Shown here in pieces: positions 29,961 to 42,290 of a stretch of DNA of 64,000 nt. Below the pieces are notes generated by a model. It was not told the DNA's origin and made no database searches. It worked only from the letters and a program-made list of their open reading frames with translations. Origin of the DNA: Larus michahellis (Eukaryota > Chordata > Aves > Charadriiformes > Laridae); NCBI RefSeq assembly GCF_964199755.1, contig NC_133906.1:18263378-18327377 (forward strand). The letters are read 5' to 3'. Positions within the stretch are counted from its first letter, which is position 1. Every line of letters begins with the position of its first letter. A program made the translations under genes and the position numbers.

Positions 29961-31879
29961 TCGTGTTTGTTTTCTTCCTTCTCCTTCATTCAGGAGGCTT
30001 CAGTCCATCGGCTCCCCTTCCTTGATAGAATATTCCTCGCCTTATCCCACCTCCCGGGAAACTGCAGCTCACCGCCTTCTCCTCTCCTCTGCTCTCTAAC
30101 GACTGGCAATGCTTGCTTTGAAGAGCTGGAGAGGAGCCCGTGGGTTTGGCACCGCTCCTTTCTTCCCATGCCTTATGGCAAGCTTTCCACATCGCCGGGG
30201 TGCTCTCCCTCCTTCTCCTTCCCCCCCCCTCCCCTTTCCAAGCCCAAAATCCAGCCCCAACCCCCTTGGAAGCGAGGCGCTTCCCGCTGCAGCTTCCCGG
30301 CAGAGCCCCGGGGCTGGCGTGATGGCTGGCAGCCTGGCTGGAGAGTTCCCGGGTGATGTGAATCAGGGATGCGTTGGGAACGTGGGTTCCCACGGGATGC
30401 GGGGAGGACGTCAGGGGATGTGACTCGCGCCTGGCTTCGCACGCAGGACAGGCTGGGGCGAGGGACCTGCCGGCGGGCGGCAGCGTGCCACGGAAAGCTG
30501 GAGAACACCCTGGGCTTGTGCCCGGTCCCATCAGGCTCTCATGGTTCCAGCTCTTGGGGTGGACACGGCTCTGCCCCCAGCACATACACATCGTCCAGAA
30601 GGACCTACTTTTGCTAAAAAAAAAATAGATATATAAAGAGTCAGCGGTTCCCTGGCCTCCAAGGGCTCTCTTTGAAGCAGAGAAGGTCCCAAGGCGGCGG
30701 AAGGAAGGATTTAAGCATTTAGCGTAGCTGGTTTCTGGCAGCGCTGCCGTGTGACCCTGACATTGGCTTCCCCAGCCTATTGATTTTGGACTCCCCCACC
30801 TTCATTCCTGACACAAGTTATCATGGGATACACAGAAACTCCTCAATCCTCAAAGCACGCAAGATGCTGGCATCACCTCCAGCCCCACCCAGGCTGGGGA
30901 AGAAAGAGCAATTCTTCCCAGCACCCGCCTGGTGAACGTCTCTCCATCCCGTAGCCGCTCCAGGCGCCTTCAGTAGAGCCCCCAGGACAGGGGAGGGTTG
31001 TCCCCCCCTCCCCATGAGACAACCACCATCACTGCCCCCGGGAAGGCTGTTCTCCTCCAGGGAGCTGGCACACTCCTGCGTCCAGGGGAGCAGCTCCAGC
31101 CCCTCCAGCTCCCCCTGACACCCCGCCGGGGTCCCGGCTGCCCTCCCAAGCCACAGCACAGCGGGGGACTGGCCACCGCTGGCTCCTGCCCGCCCGTAGC
31201 TTCCATCTCCCCTTTCGGGTGCAACCTCTTCAAAGGCAACCGGTGGGTTTGGGCTGGCAGGAGATGCGATGGCCGGCGGGCAGGACGCCTTCCCGGAGCT
31301 CTGCCTGCCGCCCCGAGCCAAGGCATGGAGAAGGAGGAGGATGAAGCCCGTCTCTCCCCAGCTTGGCTCGGGTGCCTGCCCCAGACAAGGAGCCCTTTCT
31401 CGCCGGGGGAGCTGGCGGCAGGGCAGGGCAGGATGGCCCCAGCGCCCTGCTTATTTATAACCCCGCTTCAGCGCAAGGAAAACACACCTGCCCGCGCCAG
31501 CCGGGCTCGCACCTGTAACCCATTAGGGCAAACTGTTTACCCAGGACGTGTTTCCTTAGCGCCCCGAGGGGCTGGCGTGGAGGGGCTGCTTCTCCCCCAG
31601 CACCAAGGGTTGTTTTCCATCCTGGCAGGAGAGGGAAGGGCGGAAAGCTCAGGAGGGGCATTTCAAAGGGTTTCGCATCAAGGCTGGCCACAACCGAGCC
31701 GCTGGAGCTGGAAGAGGGCAGGGAGGACGGCTGGCCAGACCCCCGGCGCCCGCAGCTGTCCCCTGCCCGCCCCGTCTCCGCAGGCAGCGGGGAGCCCTGG
31801 GCATGGGCGCCGGCAGCACCCGCTCCCGCTGCCTCAAAAGGGCTCTGTTCTGCCGAGCGCTGGCTGGGGAACGGCGCCG

Positions 31880-32060
31880 AACAGGCAAAGAGCCCCATTA
31901 GACGTCGCGTTACTTAATACAAAAGGTATCAATAATCCAGCAGGAGAGACAAGAGCTCTTTCTCGCCGAGGATGCCAAAAGCACAAATTGCCTTCTTGTA
32001 AGAGAAAGGCTTAATTTCCATAGAACATGATAGATTAAAGCATGAGTGGGTGGGTCCACT
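31880..32060. other. Candidate conserved noncoding element with CRE-like site
   Basis: TTAGACGTCGCGTTACTTAA (31899-31918) contains a CRE-like GACGTCG, followed by GGTATCAATAATCCAGC and a GGCTTAATTTCC stretch. It lies within GC-rich flanks and has no coding potential. Confidence 0.3.
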
Positions 32061-33049
32061 CTATTATTCATCAGCCTTCGTTGCTAACAGGAGAGGGTGT
32101 GCTGCCTCCTTTGAAGTTTCTTCGAAGGCCCAGGGTGCCCACAGCCATTTTATGAGGGCGACAAGCCAGATCCGAAAGGATGGAGCTTCGAACGCTCAGC
32201 GCTCGCGTTCCCCCCTGCCCCGGGTTTGTTACACACCAGCATTGCTGCTGCTATCGCTTGCCAAGAGGAGTCAAACCAGAAGGTCCTTGTTTGAATCCAG
32301 AGACCTGTCTGACTTGTGGCCCTAAACCGGGGGTGAAGATGTCCAGGGTGACCGTGCTGTCGCATCAGTCATGTCCAGAACCCGCCAGAGCTTCCTTCCC
32401 TACCTGTGCGATGAGCTCCCTCAGCGGAGAAATCTAGGATTAAACTTCAGAACTTGGATTCTTCCCTCCTGAATGAGAAACAGAGCAAAATAATAATAAA
32501 AAGAAGAACCAGTTTCCATCAGCTGAATTTACCGGGGAGCATAGTGGAGTATTTCACTCGAATGGAAAACTCCAGAAGTGATTCTTCAGGGGCAGCACAT
32601 TGCATTGGCAGCTAAACACTGCAGGGTGGGATTGATACGTGGAAATAACTTCATTTCAAAGCAGAAGGGTCTGGAGCAGCCCCCTCCCAGAGCCATAGGT
32701 CAGGGCAAGCTGTATTTACTCCGGCACAGGCAGCTGCCTGCCAGCCACCAGTAAAACCACCAGATCAAGCGAAGAAACCCAAACAGAAAGCACCGAACCC
32801 AGCGCCGGGGGACCTTGCAAGGAAACATGGGCACTAAGTGGGAAAAATGTGGGGAAGGGGTTGGAAGGGGCTGGAAGCAAAGTCCCGGGCTGGTGGTGGG
32901 AGCTGGAGCGGAGCCACGGCACGTGCAGCAGGACTCCTGTCGCAGGCAGGGACGGCAGATAAATATGCTCCACAGACGACGGATCTGGAGCGCCATCCCC
33001 ATATTTCAAGCCCACCCATTGCCATCGAGGGTTTTCTGCGCTCCGTCGC

Positions 33050-33270
33050 GGGCATAACTTACAGGGTGGTTGTTGGGAGGCTTAAAGCACCTATATCAAT
33101 ACTGCAGAGGGTGATTCATGATTATCTGCAGTAATACAGAAGCTATACAAAATTGCTAATAATAGGTCTTCAAAACCGACATTTTAGTCAAGATAAAAAA
33201 TGACTGGAACAAAATCCAATCATGCTTTGCTAAAACTATAAATGGAAAGGTATAACCCATATTCAGCTCC
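33050..33270. other. AT-rich candidate conserved noncoding element
   Basis: CACCTATATCAATACTGCAG (33091-33110), TGATTCATGATTATCTGCAG (33112-33131) and GCTAATAATAGG (33153-33164) occur in an AT-rich block with repeated CTGCAG. No open frame matches a known protein. Confidence 0.35.
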
Positions 33271-33629
33271 CCTAAACACCGAGCTAAATGAAAGCAGGGG
33301 ATGTAGATCAGCCCCAGGATCCAAGTCAAAGCGGGGTTGGGATCCCGCTCCGGGAGAAGTCGATTCTCAAACAGGCTGCAAGCAGCTCCCGATGCACCGG
33401 GTGCCACAGGACTGGCTTAAATCCAGGATGACGGGTGGAATTTGGGAAGGGGGAAGCAAGAACATGGCTTATGTAGCTGCCCTGGTGGCACGTGATGACC
33501 TGCGGGCTGGCAACCGCTGAGCTGCCAGAGCCAAGCCTTCAGCTGCAGGGATGCAGATGCGGGGCCCGATGGGGTTCAAGGTCCTGCCAAACAGCGTTTA
33601 TTTAACGCTGCCGTGCGATCCGATGCACA

Positions 33630-33642
33630 GTTGCTAGGTGAC
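33630..33642 (-). promoter_or_regulatory. RFX X-box motif (intergenic)
   Basis: On the minus strand this reads GTCACCTAGCAAC, a full match to GTNRCC-N0-3-RGYAAC with a one-base spacer. It lies about 10 kb from ARSI and 11 kb from TCOF1. Confidence 0.4.
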
Positions 33643-33999
33643 CGGAGCCCAGGGCTGCAAGGATAACGTGGGAACGGCTGCGCAGGTCAGCCCTGGTCCA
33701 GCTCCTCAGCATCGCGTCTCTGGGATGTATCACGTCGTCGTGGCTCCACATCCAGGGATGGAACGGGAAACGGGGAAGGGGGAAAATACGGAGCTTGTCC
33801 AGGGGATGCTGGGCACAGCTGGAGAGCCTGGCCGAGTCCGTGTGTTCCTGCCCTGCAGCCCGGGATCCCTGCGGGCAGGGAGGGCACAGAGCCTTCCCCA
33901 GCTCCAGGTCCCAAAGCTTCCTCTCCCTGGCAGTTCCCACACTCCCCCTGCCTCCAAATGCCTGCTTACCCTGTTGGGAAATCTCTTCTCACCCCGCCT

Positions 34000-34330
34000 G
34001 ACTTGCACTGTTTCATCTGCCTACGGATCGGATAAGCTGATAAAATGTGCTGAACGCACCAAACGGAGCCTGTTCCCTCCATCCGCTCCCTGCCGCCGGC
34101 TCATCGAAACCAGCGTCGCCGCGGCCGAGGCCTCGAGAATCTCTTTTGCCATTAACACTGCGACACAGCGCAGCGTTTGCACCGCCAAAGTCAACACGAA
34201 ATTTGCAGGGATTTTTGTGGTATTGATGGCAACTTAATGACTGAAGCCCAAGGCAGATTTACTGTCACAGTTTTCACCGAGGACTGTAAAATTCAGCAAG
34301 CCGGCCGTTAAGGTTTGGCTTTAGGCTTTG
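34000..34330. other. Candidate conserved noncoding element
   Basis: Contains GGATAAGCTGATAAAATG (34029-34046, GATA-type motifs), a CpG-containing stretch (34080-34200) and TTAATGACTGAAGCCC. A plus-strand frame is open through part of it (33638-34237) but shows no recognisable domain or splice context. Confidence 0.35.
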
Positions 34331-34599
34331 ACGGTTCTGGCTTGGGAAGTGGCAGCAAACATTTCTGCGTGTCGCTGGGGGGCTGTAGGTAAGCGAGGGA
34401 TCAGCTGCTCCCCACCGAACCCCACAGCCCCCTTGTTTTTGGCATAACCAGCCACCCTTCACCACCCAGGTAATGTTTTCTCCCCCCTCTCTCGGAGGGC
34501 TTCATGGTGAGCCCCGGGTGGGCAGGGAAAGGTGGGATTTAACCCCATGGCAGCTCCCAGGAGCCTGAGAGAGAAGGCGTCTTTCTTTCTTTTTTTCCT

Positions 34600-34740
34600 A
34601 CCAAATCGCGAGGCGTTTCATACTGACCACTTAAATGAAACCAGACAGTTTAGTCCAAGCAATTACTCATAAGCAGCATCTAATTACTTCTAGTATTTAA
34701 AGAGAAAATAGAAGAATCTCCTTGGAGTATAAACTCGGTG
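34600..34740. other. AT-rich candidate conserved noncoding element
   Basis: Has CAATTACTCATAAGC (34660-34674) and CTAATTACTTCTAGTATTTA (34680-34699), with homeodomain-type TAATTA/CAATTA sites. No coding potential. Confidence 0.35.
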
Positions 34741-37700
34741 AAGAAGCCACAGCTGCGAGGAGAGAGCCCGTGGTACCCAGACACGCACCCTCCATCGCAC
34801 CACGCTACACAGCCGCACCACGGCACCCCACGTCCCTGTCCCACAGGCACCCCCCGAAGCACCCAGGGGTGCCATCGCCCCTTTCTCCCCTCGTCCTTCT
34901 ATCTATAACAGCATAAAAACCAGATGGCAGCGAGGGGATTTGCAAATACACATCCCAATATACCGTATCCATACACGCACTGGTGCATGCACACGCGCCT
35001 GCAAGAGGATGAAGGGGAAAAGGAAGCCCACGCTCCATGGGAAAGCAGTGCCGGGCTCTCGGGCCAGGCAGCCCGTCCTTCCCAGGGAGGCTCGGCCGGT
35101 CCCCACCACCACAGCAGATAAGATCAGGAGTTGGCAGAGCCACCCTCCTGTCTGGTGCGCTGCAGGCTCTTCCCATCCCAGCCAGGGATGAAGTTACAAG
35201 GGAGCTGGCTGGAGCTGAGGGCCGGAGATGCTGTCAAGCCCACACCCGCTGCCCCGGCCTCCCGGGACTTCGGGGGGGAAGGAGGATGAGACTCCGGCTT
35301 GGAAACCTCCCAGAGCACTTTAATCTTCTGTCTTGGACAGTGCCTCGGGCGGCTGTTCAGAAACGTGGGTTGTCCCTCTAGAAGCAGAATTGTGAAGATC
35401 CTCTTGCAAGAAGCCCTGTGCTCCCTGCCCACACAGCGCTGGTGGGGACGCTGCAGCCTGGCAGGCAGGGGGCAGAGGGAAGAGGCAGCGGGGACCCCTG
35501 CTTTTCCCCAGGGAAGGCCACAGGGGCTGGGATTTGCAACAGATTCCCCGTGGGGTCAAAAGACAACCAGCAGCCCAAGCGTGCAGCCTGTGTAGTGCGA
35601 CATGCCCAGGGCCACTACCCGCTGGCACTGTGAGGACATCCTGGGCAGACGGAGCATGGCCGGAGCAGGAGCATCTTCCCTGCATCCCAGGTGGTGCGGA
35701 TGCTCCTGGAGCATCCTTGGCAGTGGCACTGAGCTGCCTGCATCCCAGCTTTGCCTGAGTTTGGGGGGCTCCTCCACCAACCCATGTCCCCAAGCCCCAG
35801 CACCTTTTGAGCACCAGGAGGGGCAGGGCTGGCCGCACAGCTCCCCAGGGAGCACAGAGGACAGTTATGGAGCAGCTCTCCATTCTTCCAAAATCACTGT
35901 AAAACGTGGGTTTCACATTAGACCACCAACGGGGAGCAAGGGCGAGGTTTCTTTCCCTGCCTGCTACAGCGATTTTGGGGAGTTCCCCCCTCTTTTGGCA
36001 ATAGGAACAGTTTGCTGATGCCAGCACCAGTGCTAACGAAAGCCAGGCAGGAAAAAAATAAGTCCCCAGCTCCTAAGTACCAGGATCCCATTTCCAACCA
36101 GTGCTCTCTCCCATCTAGGACTTCAGCAAGGACTTTACAAGAGGCTCTGGTTGCCCAGCTTGGCTTAAGCTCCAAGGGGACTGCTGTCCTCTGCTAGCAG
36201 GGGACATCTCTGTGTTTGTCCAGGTCCACCGCAGCACAGGATGGGACTTTGTCACCCTCTTGTGGCTTACAAGGGCTGGCAGGCTTGCTGTGGCCTTGAG
36301 GTGGCCACATCCAAGATCCCCACTCCAGGGGAGGCCAGGGAGTGCCTTCAGCCCGCTCCTTGCCCCAGCATCCCTGCTTTGGTCCTTTGTGCCCAGGAGC
36401 TGGGGACACTGCTCATCCCCGCCGGCTCTCCCGGCTCTCCTGCCCCATGAGTTACGCGTCTCAATAGCAATTTCTTGCCCATCTGGTTCAATACCAGCCA
36501 AGGAAGAGCTTCCAGCCATTGGGACGCCCCTGCTCGCCCCACGCTCCAGGCAAGCCACAGAAAGCATCTGCGAGTCATTCAAGACTGGTTTGCTTTAAGG
36601 CACTCCTTCCTTCCCAGTTTAGATGGCTGGAAATCTCCTACCCAATTCCCAACCCACCCAAATCTCAGCTAGGAAATCAGGCCACACCAGCCTCGAAGAC
36701 AGAGGGAGATTCATTCAGCTTTATCTGAAAGCCATTTCAAGTATGTCCAGATTCCTAATGAAACTTGGATAAAACCCCAGAGATTAATAACAGTGCAGGG
36801 CTTTTCTGGATGATGGGGTTTTTTCTGTTTCCAAGAGAAACACATAGATATATGTGTGCGGTGGTGGAATCTCAGCGTACGTTTTTTTGGCAGAAAAGCC
36901 AACATAAATCCCTTTACTGCAATAACCCTCAAGCGAGATAAGGCAAGAATCTGTTTGCAATTCCTGTGTATTGTTGTCATTCGTAGATAAAGGGACATCT
37001 CTGGCCGTGCTGTCCCCTTGGCAAGGCAGGGAGGACAGGGACTGACATTGCTGCAAGAGCCCATCTCTGCTGTCCACACCATCACAGGTCCAAGCCTGGT
37101 CCTCTCCCATGTTACTTCTACTCAAGCGCGTGTGTTTACATGTCGCTCCTGTGTGAAACCGGAGCTTTTCTGGTAGATGGAAGTCACATCAATCTGGAGA
37201 ATGTGGCTGGAGCCAGCGTGGGGCTGCGTCCCACCCAAGCAGAGGCAGAGAGCTCCACGGCTTGCCCAGGAAGCCCTGGAGGTGACAGGTTTGGGTACCA
37301 GGAGCACAATCTTTCCATCCTGCCCTCTCCCATGCCTGTCAGGGAGCAGGCGGTGGTCAGGTAATGGTGCAAGCGTGGTTCACTGAGCACCCGCTCAGAG
37401 AAGGACCTGGGAGGAGTGGGGCATCACCCACTGCTCTGCCGGAGTTGGCTCCCATGCCATGCATAAGCGAAATCCCCCATCACGAGAGGGAAAGGCACCT
37501 CGAAATGGACCTAGAGGGAGGGACGTCACTGCAGGCATCTGCCTGCGCTGGGTGAGCCACCTCCCCTGCTGTGGCTGACGCTGGGTCTGCAGCCGGCCAG
37601 GGCTGGCTCAGCACTCGTGCGTTTGGAGGATGAGGATGCTGCAAGCAGGACCACTACCCCAGCCTCAGCTGCTCATGCCACGAGCATCAGGAAGGGCTGG

Positions 37701-39080
37701 CACCACCACGGCAGGAGGCAAGGCTCATGCTGGATGTGCTCGCTCAAGTCTCCCCTGCCTTCAGACTGAGCCCTGCCAAATGAGGGCAGACCCTTGCGGG
37801 GTCTCATGTCCCTTGTGGGGTCTACCCTCAACCCACAGCCGCTTGGACAAGGGGTAGGTCACGGGGAAGCCATTCTCTTCACAACCTTCCTCCTTCTGAG
37901 GCAAAGCACCTAAGGAATGGGCCCTCCGTGACTGCCCAGAGCACAAACGCATCTGGCATCGGTCCACTCCCCTCCCTTAACCACTGTGGCTTTTTCCATC
38001 TTCATAAGCAAGGGAAAGCAATCACCGTAACGAACGTCTCTAAAGCTCTCACCACGGCACTCAGGATGTGCTAAACGAAATAAACACACATCAAGAGCCC
38101 ATTAATGGAGCTCTCCCCGTGCCCAGCAGCCACGGTCAGGCGCGAGGGGGACCAGGACGGGACACTAATGTACAAAGCAGAAGCCCTCGCAAAGGAAGGC
38201 CTGAATTCTTACCTATTTCTTTCCTTTTTTTTCCCTGTTTTCAGATCGCTGCATCTCCGCTGCCAGCACACAGCTGTGCCCGCGGCAGGACGGTGCCGGC
38301 AGGGGAGGGCAGTGGGGCACGCTGCCGCACAGCGATGCTCCTCGTGATGTACCCTCCCTTGGGTGACCCGTTCCGCCCAGCCGTCCCATCCCGGCAAGCT
38401 TTCCTCTCTTTCCCAGCCTCCCAGACAGACGGGGGGATTTCGGAGCAAGCCAGCTGGCTGTGGGTGGTGGTTACAGTCAGGGACTGTGGGGCAGAGCCCC
38501 CCCGGGCTGGGGGGGCAAATGCTCCTGGTCTGGTGGGAGCAGGAGCCGACCGTCCCAGGGTGAAGTTATAGGATAGAGCCACGCTAGCGGGGCAGCTCAG
38601 TGCTAAAAACCAAAGGGTTGTTCCTCCTCTTTCAGGCTCATATTGGGCCACTTAATCAGGAGCAGAAGTTTTGCTCTGGTGAGAAGGGGGCTGACGAAGC
38701 TCAGGATGCTGGAAAGGCGCAAGCCACAGTGCGTGTCCGCAGCACAACCCCGGCGCGAGCAGCCCTTGCCTCTTCCCGCTCCCTCCTTCCCCTCCTTTTC
38801 CTGCTGCACGGCTTTCGACTTAAGTTAAAGCAGCAAAGGATGCCCGACGGGAGAAAAATAATACCCCGGACCTCTGGCTTCGTGAACGCAAACACAGCCC
38901 CCTTCCCCTCTCCTCCCAGGTAGAGCTGCTGAAATCTGGATAAACACCGCGGAGCTGTTGTGGCTGTTGGTGTTGGCCGCGCCGCGCCGCGAGGCTGCCA
39001 GGCCTTTTAACGGGGATACGCTTACAAACGAGAAAGCGAGAGCCTGAGGGAAAGCAGGGCCGGGATGGGGGCTGATTAGT
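34740..39080. other. Intergenic, central part
   Basis: No gene, exon or transposon that I can support. Short AT-rich stretches at 36715-37000 and a CpG-containing patch near 38960-39010 are the only compositional changes. Open frames up to 235 codons are present on both strands and look fortuitous. Confidence 0.65.
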
Positions 39081-39089
39081 AATAACAGC

Positions 39090-39480
39090 CCTTCTGCTCG
39101 CCGCATTGACGTATATTAGATCTACCACCCCCCAAAAAATGAGAAATTAAACGGCTTAATGCTACTAGCTCTTCAGTGCCGGCGCTGAATAACTGCCACG
39201 CCAGTAGACACACGGGCAGTTAGCCACAGCCAGAGATACATTTCCAATCTAGATTGTTAAAATTAAGCATATTGCAACCAAATTTTAATGTCACGTCTTC
39301 TGCTCGTTGGAGTTCTCAAATCTGTTCTTTCAGCTACCGAAATTGAAAGACTGCTTTAGAAGCTGCGCAGGCTTAGAGGTGACTCTTTTCCCACAATTAA
39401 TTAGTTTGAAGCTAACAGGGCTGGATTGCTACAAGTTTCAGTGATGGAGGTATTGGGATATGTGTGTATATGTTTTTTTT
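39090..39480. other. AT-rich candidate conserved noncoding element
   Basis: Nearly 400 bp of AT-rich, non-repetitive sequence: TTGACGTATATTAGATCTAC near 39106, TTGTTAAAATTAAGCATATT near 39255, CACAATTAATTAGTTTG near 39392. Stops occur in all frames. It stands out as the longest such block in the 20-kb gene desert and is the best enhancer candidate by eye. Confidence 0.4.
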
Positions 39481-40267
39481 ATTTATTTTATTTTTTTTTC
39501 ACTTCTGAGCTGCTCCTTCTCATCTGGCAGCAGGCTGCCAGCAACTGAGTCAATATTTTTCAACGCCTGCCCGATAGCTTACACGAAATGATCCGATCAC
39601 CCCAAGCAAAGCCCCAGCAGCAAGTGGCCACATCACAGAAACCTCAGCCTTGGCTCCGTGGATCCGTCCCAGGCGTGGGGCCGAGGAAGAGGCAGGCGTG
39701 GGGACACAGCCCTGCTCTCCCGAGGGGCCAAGGGCTAAGCTGGAGGTGGCAGGGAGGGCCGTGCTGCGCCAGGTCGGGTTCTCTCCATTCTGTTCTTGCA
39801 CCTTGTGCGGAAATCCTATAAACGTAACATGGGAATTGAGTGTAATTTATAACCCCCACGTCCCCGAAGGCAGTGCGGACCAGATGTTTCGAAGCAAGCT
39901 GCTGGTTTCGCCACTGGTAAAGCACGGCGGGCTCAAGTTTCGCCTCCACAAATGTGCCTGGATAATTAATTAATGTGACTTGAACACCCAGGTCCTGGAG
40001 GGCACCTGCCACCAGGCTGGTGTGGACGCTTAAATGACCCTAAGTGTATTTGCAAAATTGTAGGCAGAAAGCTGCCCAAGCGAGGGAGGCCAGAGACGCC
40101 GCAGCGGGCCGTGTACACAAAACAATGCCATGATTCATCCCAGGCTGCCATAACCCATCGCAGTTTCATCAGGATGCTGTGGCATTTAAAATGGCATTTC
40201 CTCCCATCTGCTGTGCATTAGCAGACAAAGAAAAAGGAGGAGGGGGGAGAGAACAGCAAAACAAAGC

Positions 40268-40286
40268 GGGGGGGGGGGGGGGGGGG
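40268..40286 (+). repeat. G homopolymer (19 G)
   Basis: Nineteen consecutive G, in a purine-rich context. The exact length may be affected by sequencing. Confidence 0.9.
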
Positions 40287-40599
40287 AGCGAAAAAAACGG
40301 GATTCCTGAGTCAGACTGTTCCCAAAGCAGCTCCTTGTCCTTGCAAACCCCAGCCCACCAGCCGGGCAGAGGGCAGTGAAACTGGCTGGGGATAATTTTG
40401 CCCCCAGCACCGCTGGGGGCCTGGCTGCAGCCCAGGACACGCTCCCCAGGCGGGCGGTGAGAGATGCTGGTATCGGCTGTGACTCAAAGCCCCGCAGAGC
40501 AGCACCTGGCAACCCTCCCTCCGCACACCCAGAGCTAAGGACTGCCAAAGCAGGGGTACAAGCGAACAAATCCTGCCCCCCCCAAGCTAACCACTGCTG

Positions 40600-40900
40600 T
40601 GGATTTTTTCTTCCTTGGTCATTTCTTCTTCTCCAACTCTCCTTTCATTTTCCATTGCCCCTTCCCTTCCCTGGCTCATCTTCCCTTGGAAATGAGAATC
40701 CCTTCCCACATCCCTACTTCTCCCTTCCCCACTCCCCCTCTCCTCTCTCTTCATAGCGCCCACCTCCTCTCCTCACTGTCCCTTAACACTTTGCCATCCT
40801 TCTCCTTTCATCTCCATCTATCTCTTGCATTCTCTCTGCCCTGACCTATCCCCACCTCCTTGATATTCTCCTCCGCTCAGCCCAGGTGGCACCCCCAGGC
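40600..40900 (+). repeat. Pyrimidine-rich low-complexity tract
   Basis: About 300 bp dominated by C and T (CTTCTCC, CCCTTCC, TCTCTCTTC). It gives a spurious open frame on the plus strand. No period was discerned. Confidence 0.7.
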
Positions 40901-41999
40901 GCCTTCCAGGAGGGAAAGAGCTCGAAACCCTCTTGGCAGGGCACTTGCAGCAGGGAAATTCAGCTCAGCTTCTGAACTGGGCCATGAAGATTATCTTCCT
41001 GAACGTGGCTTGCACTTTCAGACAGTGGTCTGACTTGTGAGACACACCAGAGTTACCTGCTGAGGGTAACAAGGGTCCCGTCCCAGGTCACCCATCCCAC
41101 CCCTTGGCTGGAGGATCCTGCTCCGGAGCTGAGGCAGGAGGAGCAAAGTGCCTGCAGCTCACGCTCTGGCTGGTATCAGCAGCCGTGAAATGGGTCGGGC
41201 GAGGTGCTGCACCAGCTGAGAAGCAGGCAGAATGCCTTTTCCGTTGTCCCTGCTCCACCACTGTCCCTGCTCCACACCAGCAGCCAGAGGCAAACAGCCT
41301 GGGATCCCCCAGTAGCTAGACCCCCCGGGTGCTGTGTACCACCCTGGCGTCCCTACGGATCACAAAGTCCCTTCATTCCGCAACCCCACCTCAGGCATAA
41401 GCCACCCCACAGGCACCAAACAAAAAGGTCGGACCACGCTGGAAGATGCGTCCCCCGCTGCTACAACACACTCTATGCCAGAAACTTAGGGGTGGACAAA
41501 CACTTTAAATTGAATCTTGCAGAGTAGCAAAGTGTCCCTGCATGCCCAAGGGTCCAGCAGACGTGTCTAGAGGCTGTCAGCTCCCATCGGGCACCAAGGG
41601 AGGAAGGACAGGGCTCTCCAGCCTGCAAGCACGCTCCCTGAACCCGGGTTTGGCCGGGACACAAGCAGTCATTCAGAACGGAATAGGTGTGGACAAGTTT
41701 GACCCCAAGCAAGAACCAAAGAGCATGTGAAAGTGGCGGCGAGCAAAGCTCTCAGCTTGTACGGCTGAGGGCAGGGACGGGGCCATGCGGTTATGAGCAG
41801 CCTGAGCTGAGCTGGCTACTCAATTACAGCTGTTTTATCCCCTGTCTGGATTTGAAACAGCTTCCTCCAATCTCCTCGTGACTCAGTGTCTTGGCATGGA
41901 GAACTCATACCCGAGAGTTTAGCTTTTGAAATCCACCAGGGACATTTCACCTTCCTAAAATAAAGAGTGGGCAAAATATTTTCAACCTCCCTCCAAAAA

Positions 42000-42290
42000 A
42001 TGCACATGCACAAAAAATCACTCCTTAATAAGTGTATGTTGTTGGGTCTCAGCTGGCTTTGGGCTGGGGTAGATTTTCCTATTTATAATCATGCAGCTGT
42101 TTGCTGACTGAATAGTTCTATTTATTATTTGGCATGTTTACTAACCGCCTCAAATACCTTCTCTACCTGTAATTGTGGTGCAGTATACATATTATTTTTT
42201 TTCAGATTTCTTCATTCAAGTGGGTTGTGTTTCTCCCAGGCCCCACGCTGCGGTTTGCTAAGGGTATTCATGGTTTGAGGGTATGAAGCT
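42000..42290. other. AT-rich candidate conserved noncoding element with MEF2 site
   Basis: CTATTTATAA (42079-42088) is a perfect MEF2 consensus next to CATGCAGCTG, an E-box-containing stretch. The block continues with TTCTATTTATTATTTGGCAT and GTATACATATTATTTTTTTT. MEF2 plus E-box is a common muscle/neuronal enhancer grammar; this is inference. Confidence 0.35.

Noticed and set aside
30998-32014. 338-codon plus-strand open frame in the ARSI-TCOF1 interval
   Set aside because: No recognisable domain, biased composition and no promoter or intron signals. Consistent with chance in GC-rich DNA.
32285-32305. tRNA-like TTTGAATCC stretch
   Set aside because: No acceptor stem, A box or anticodon arm around it.
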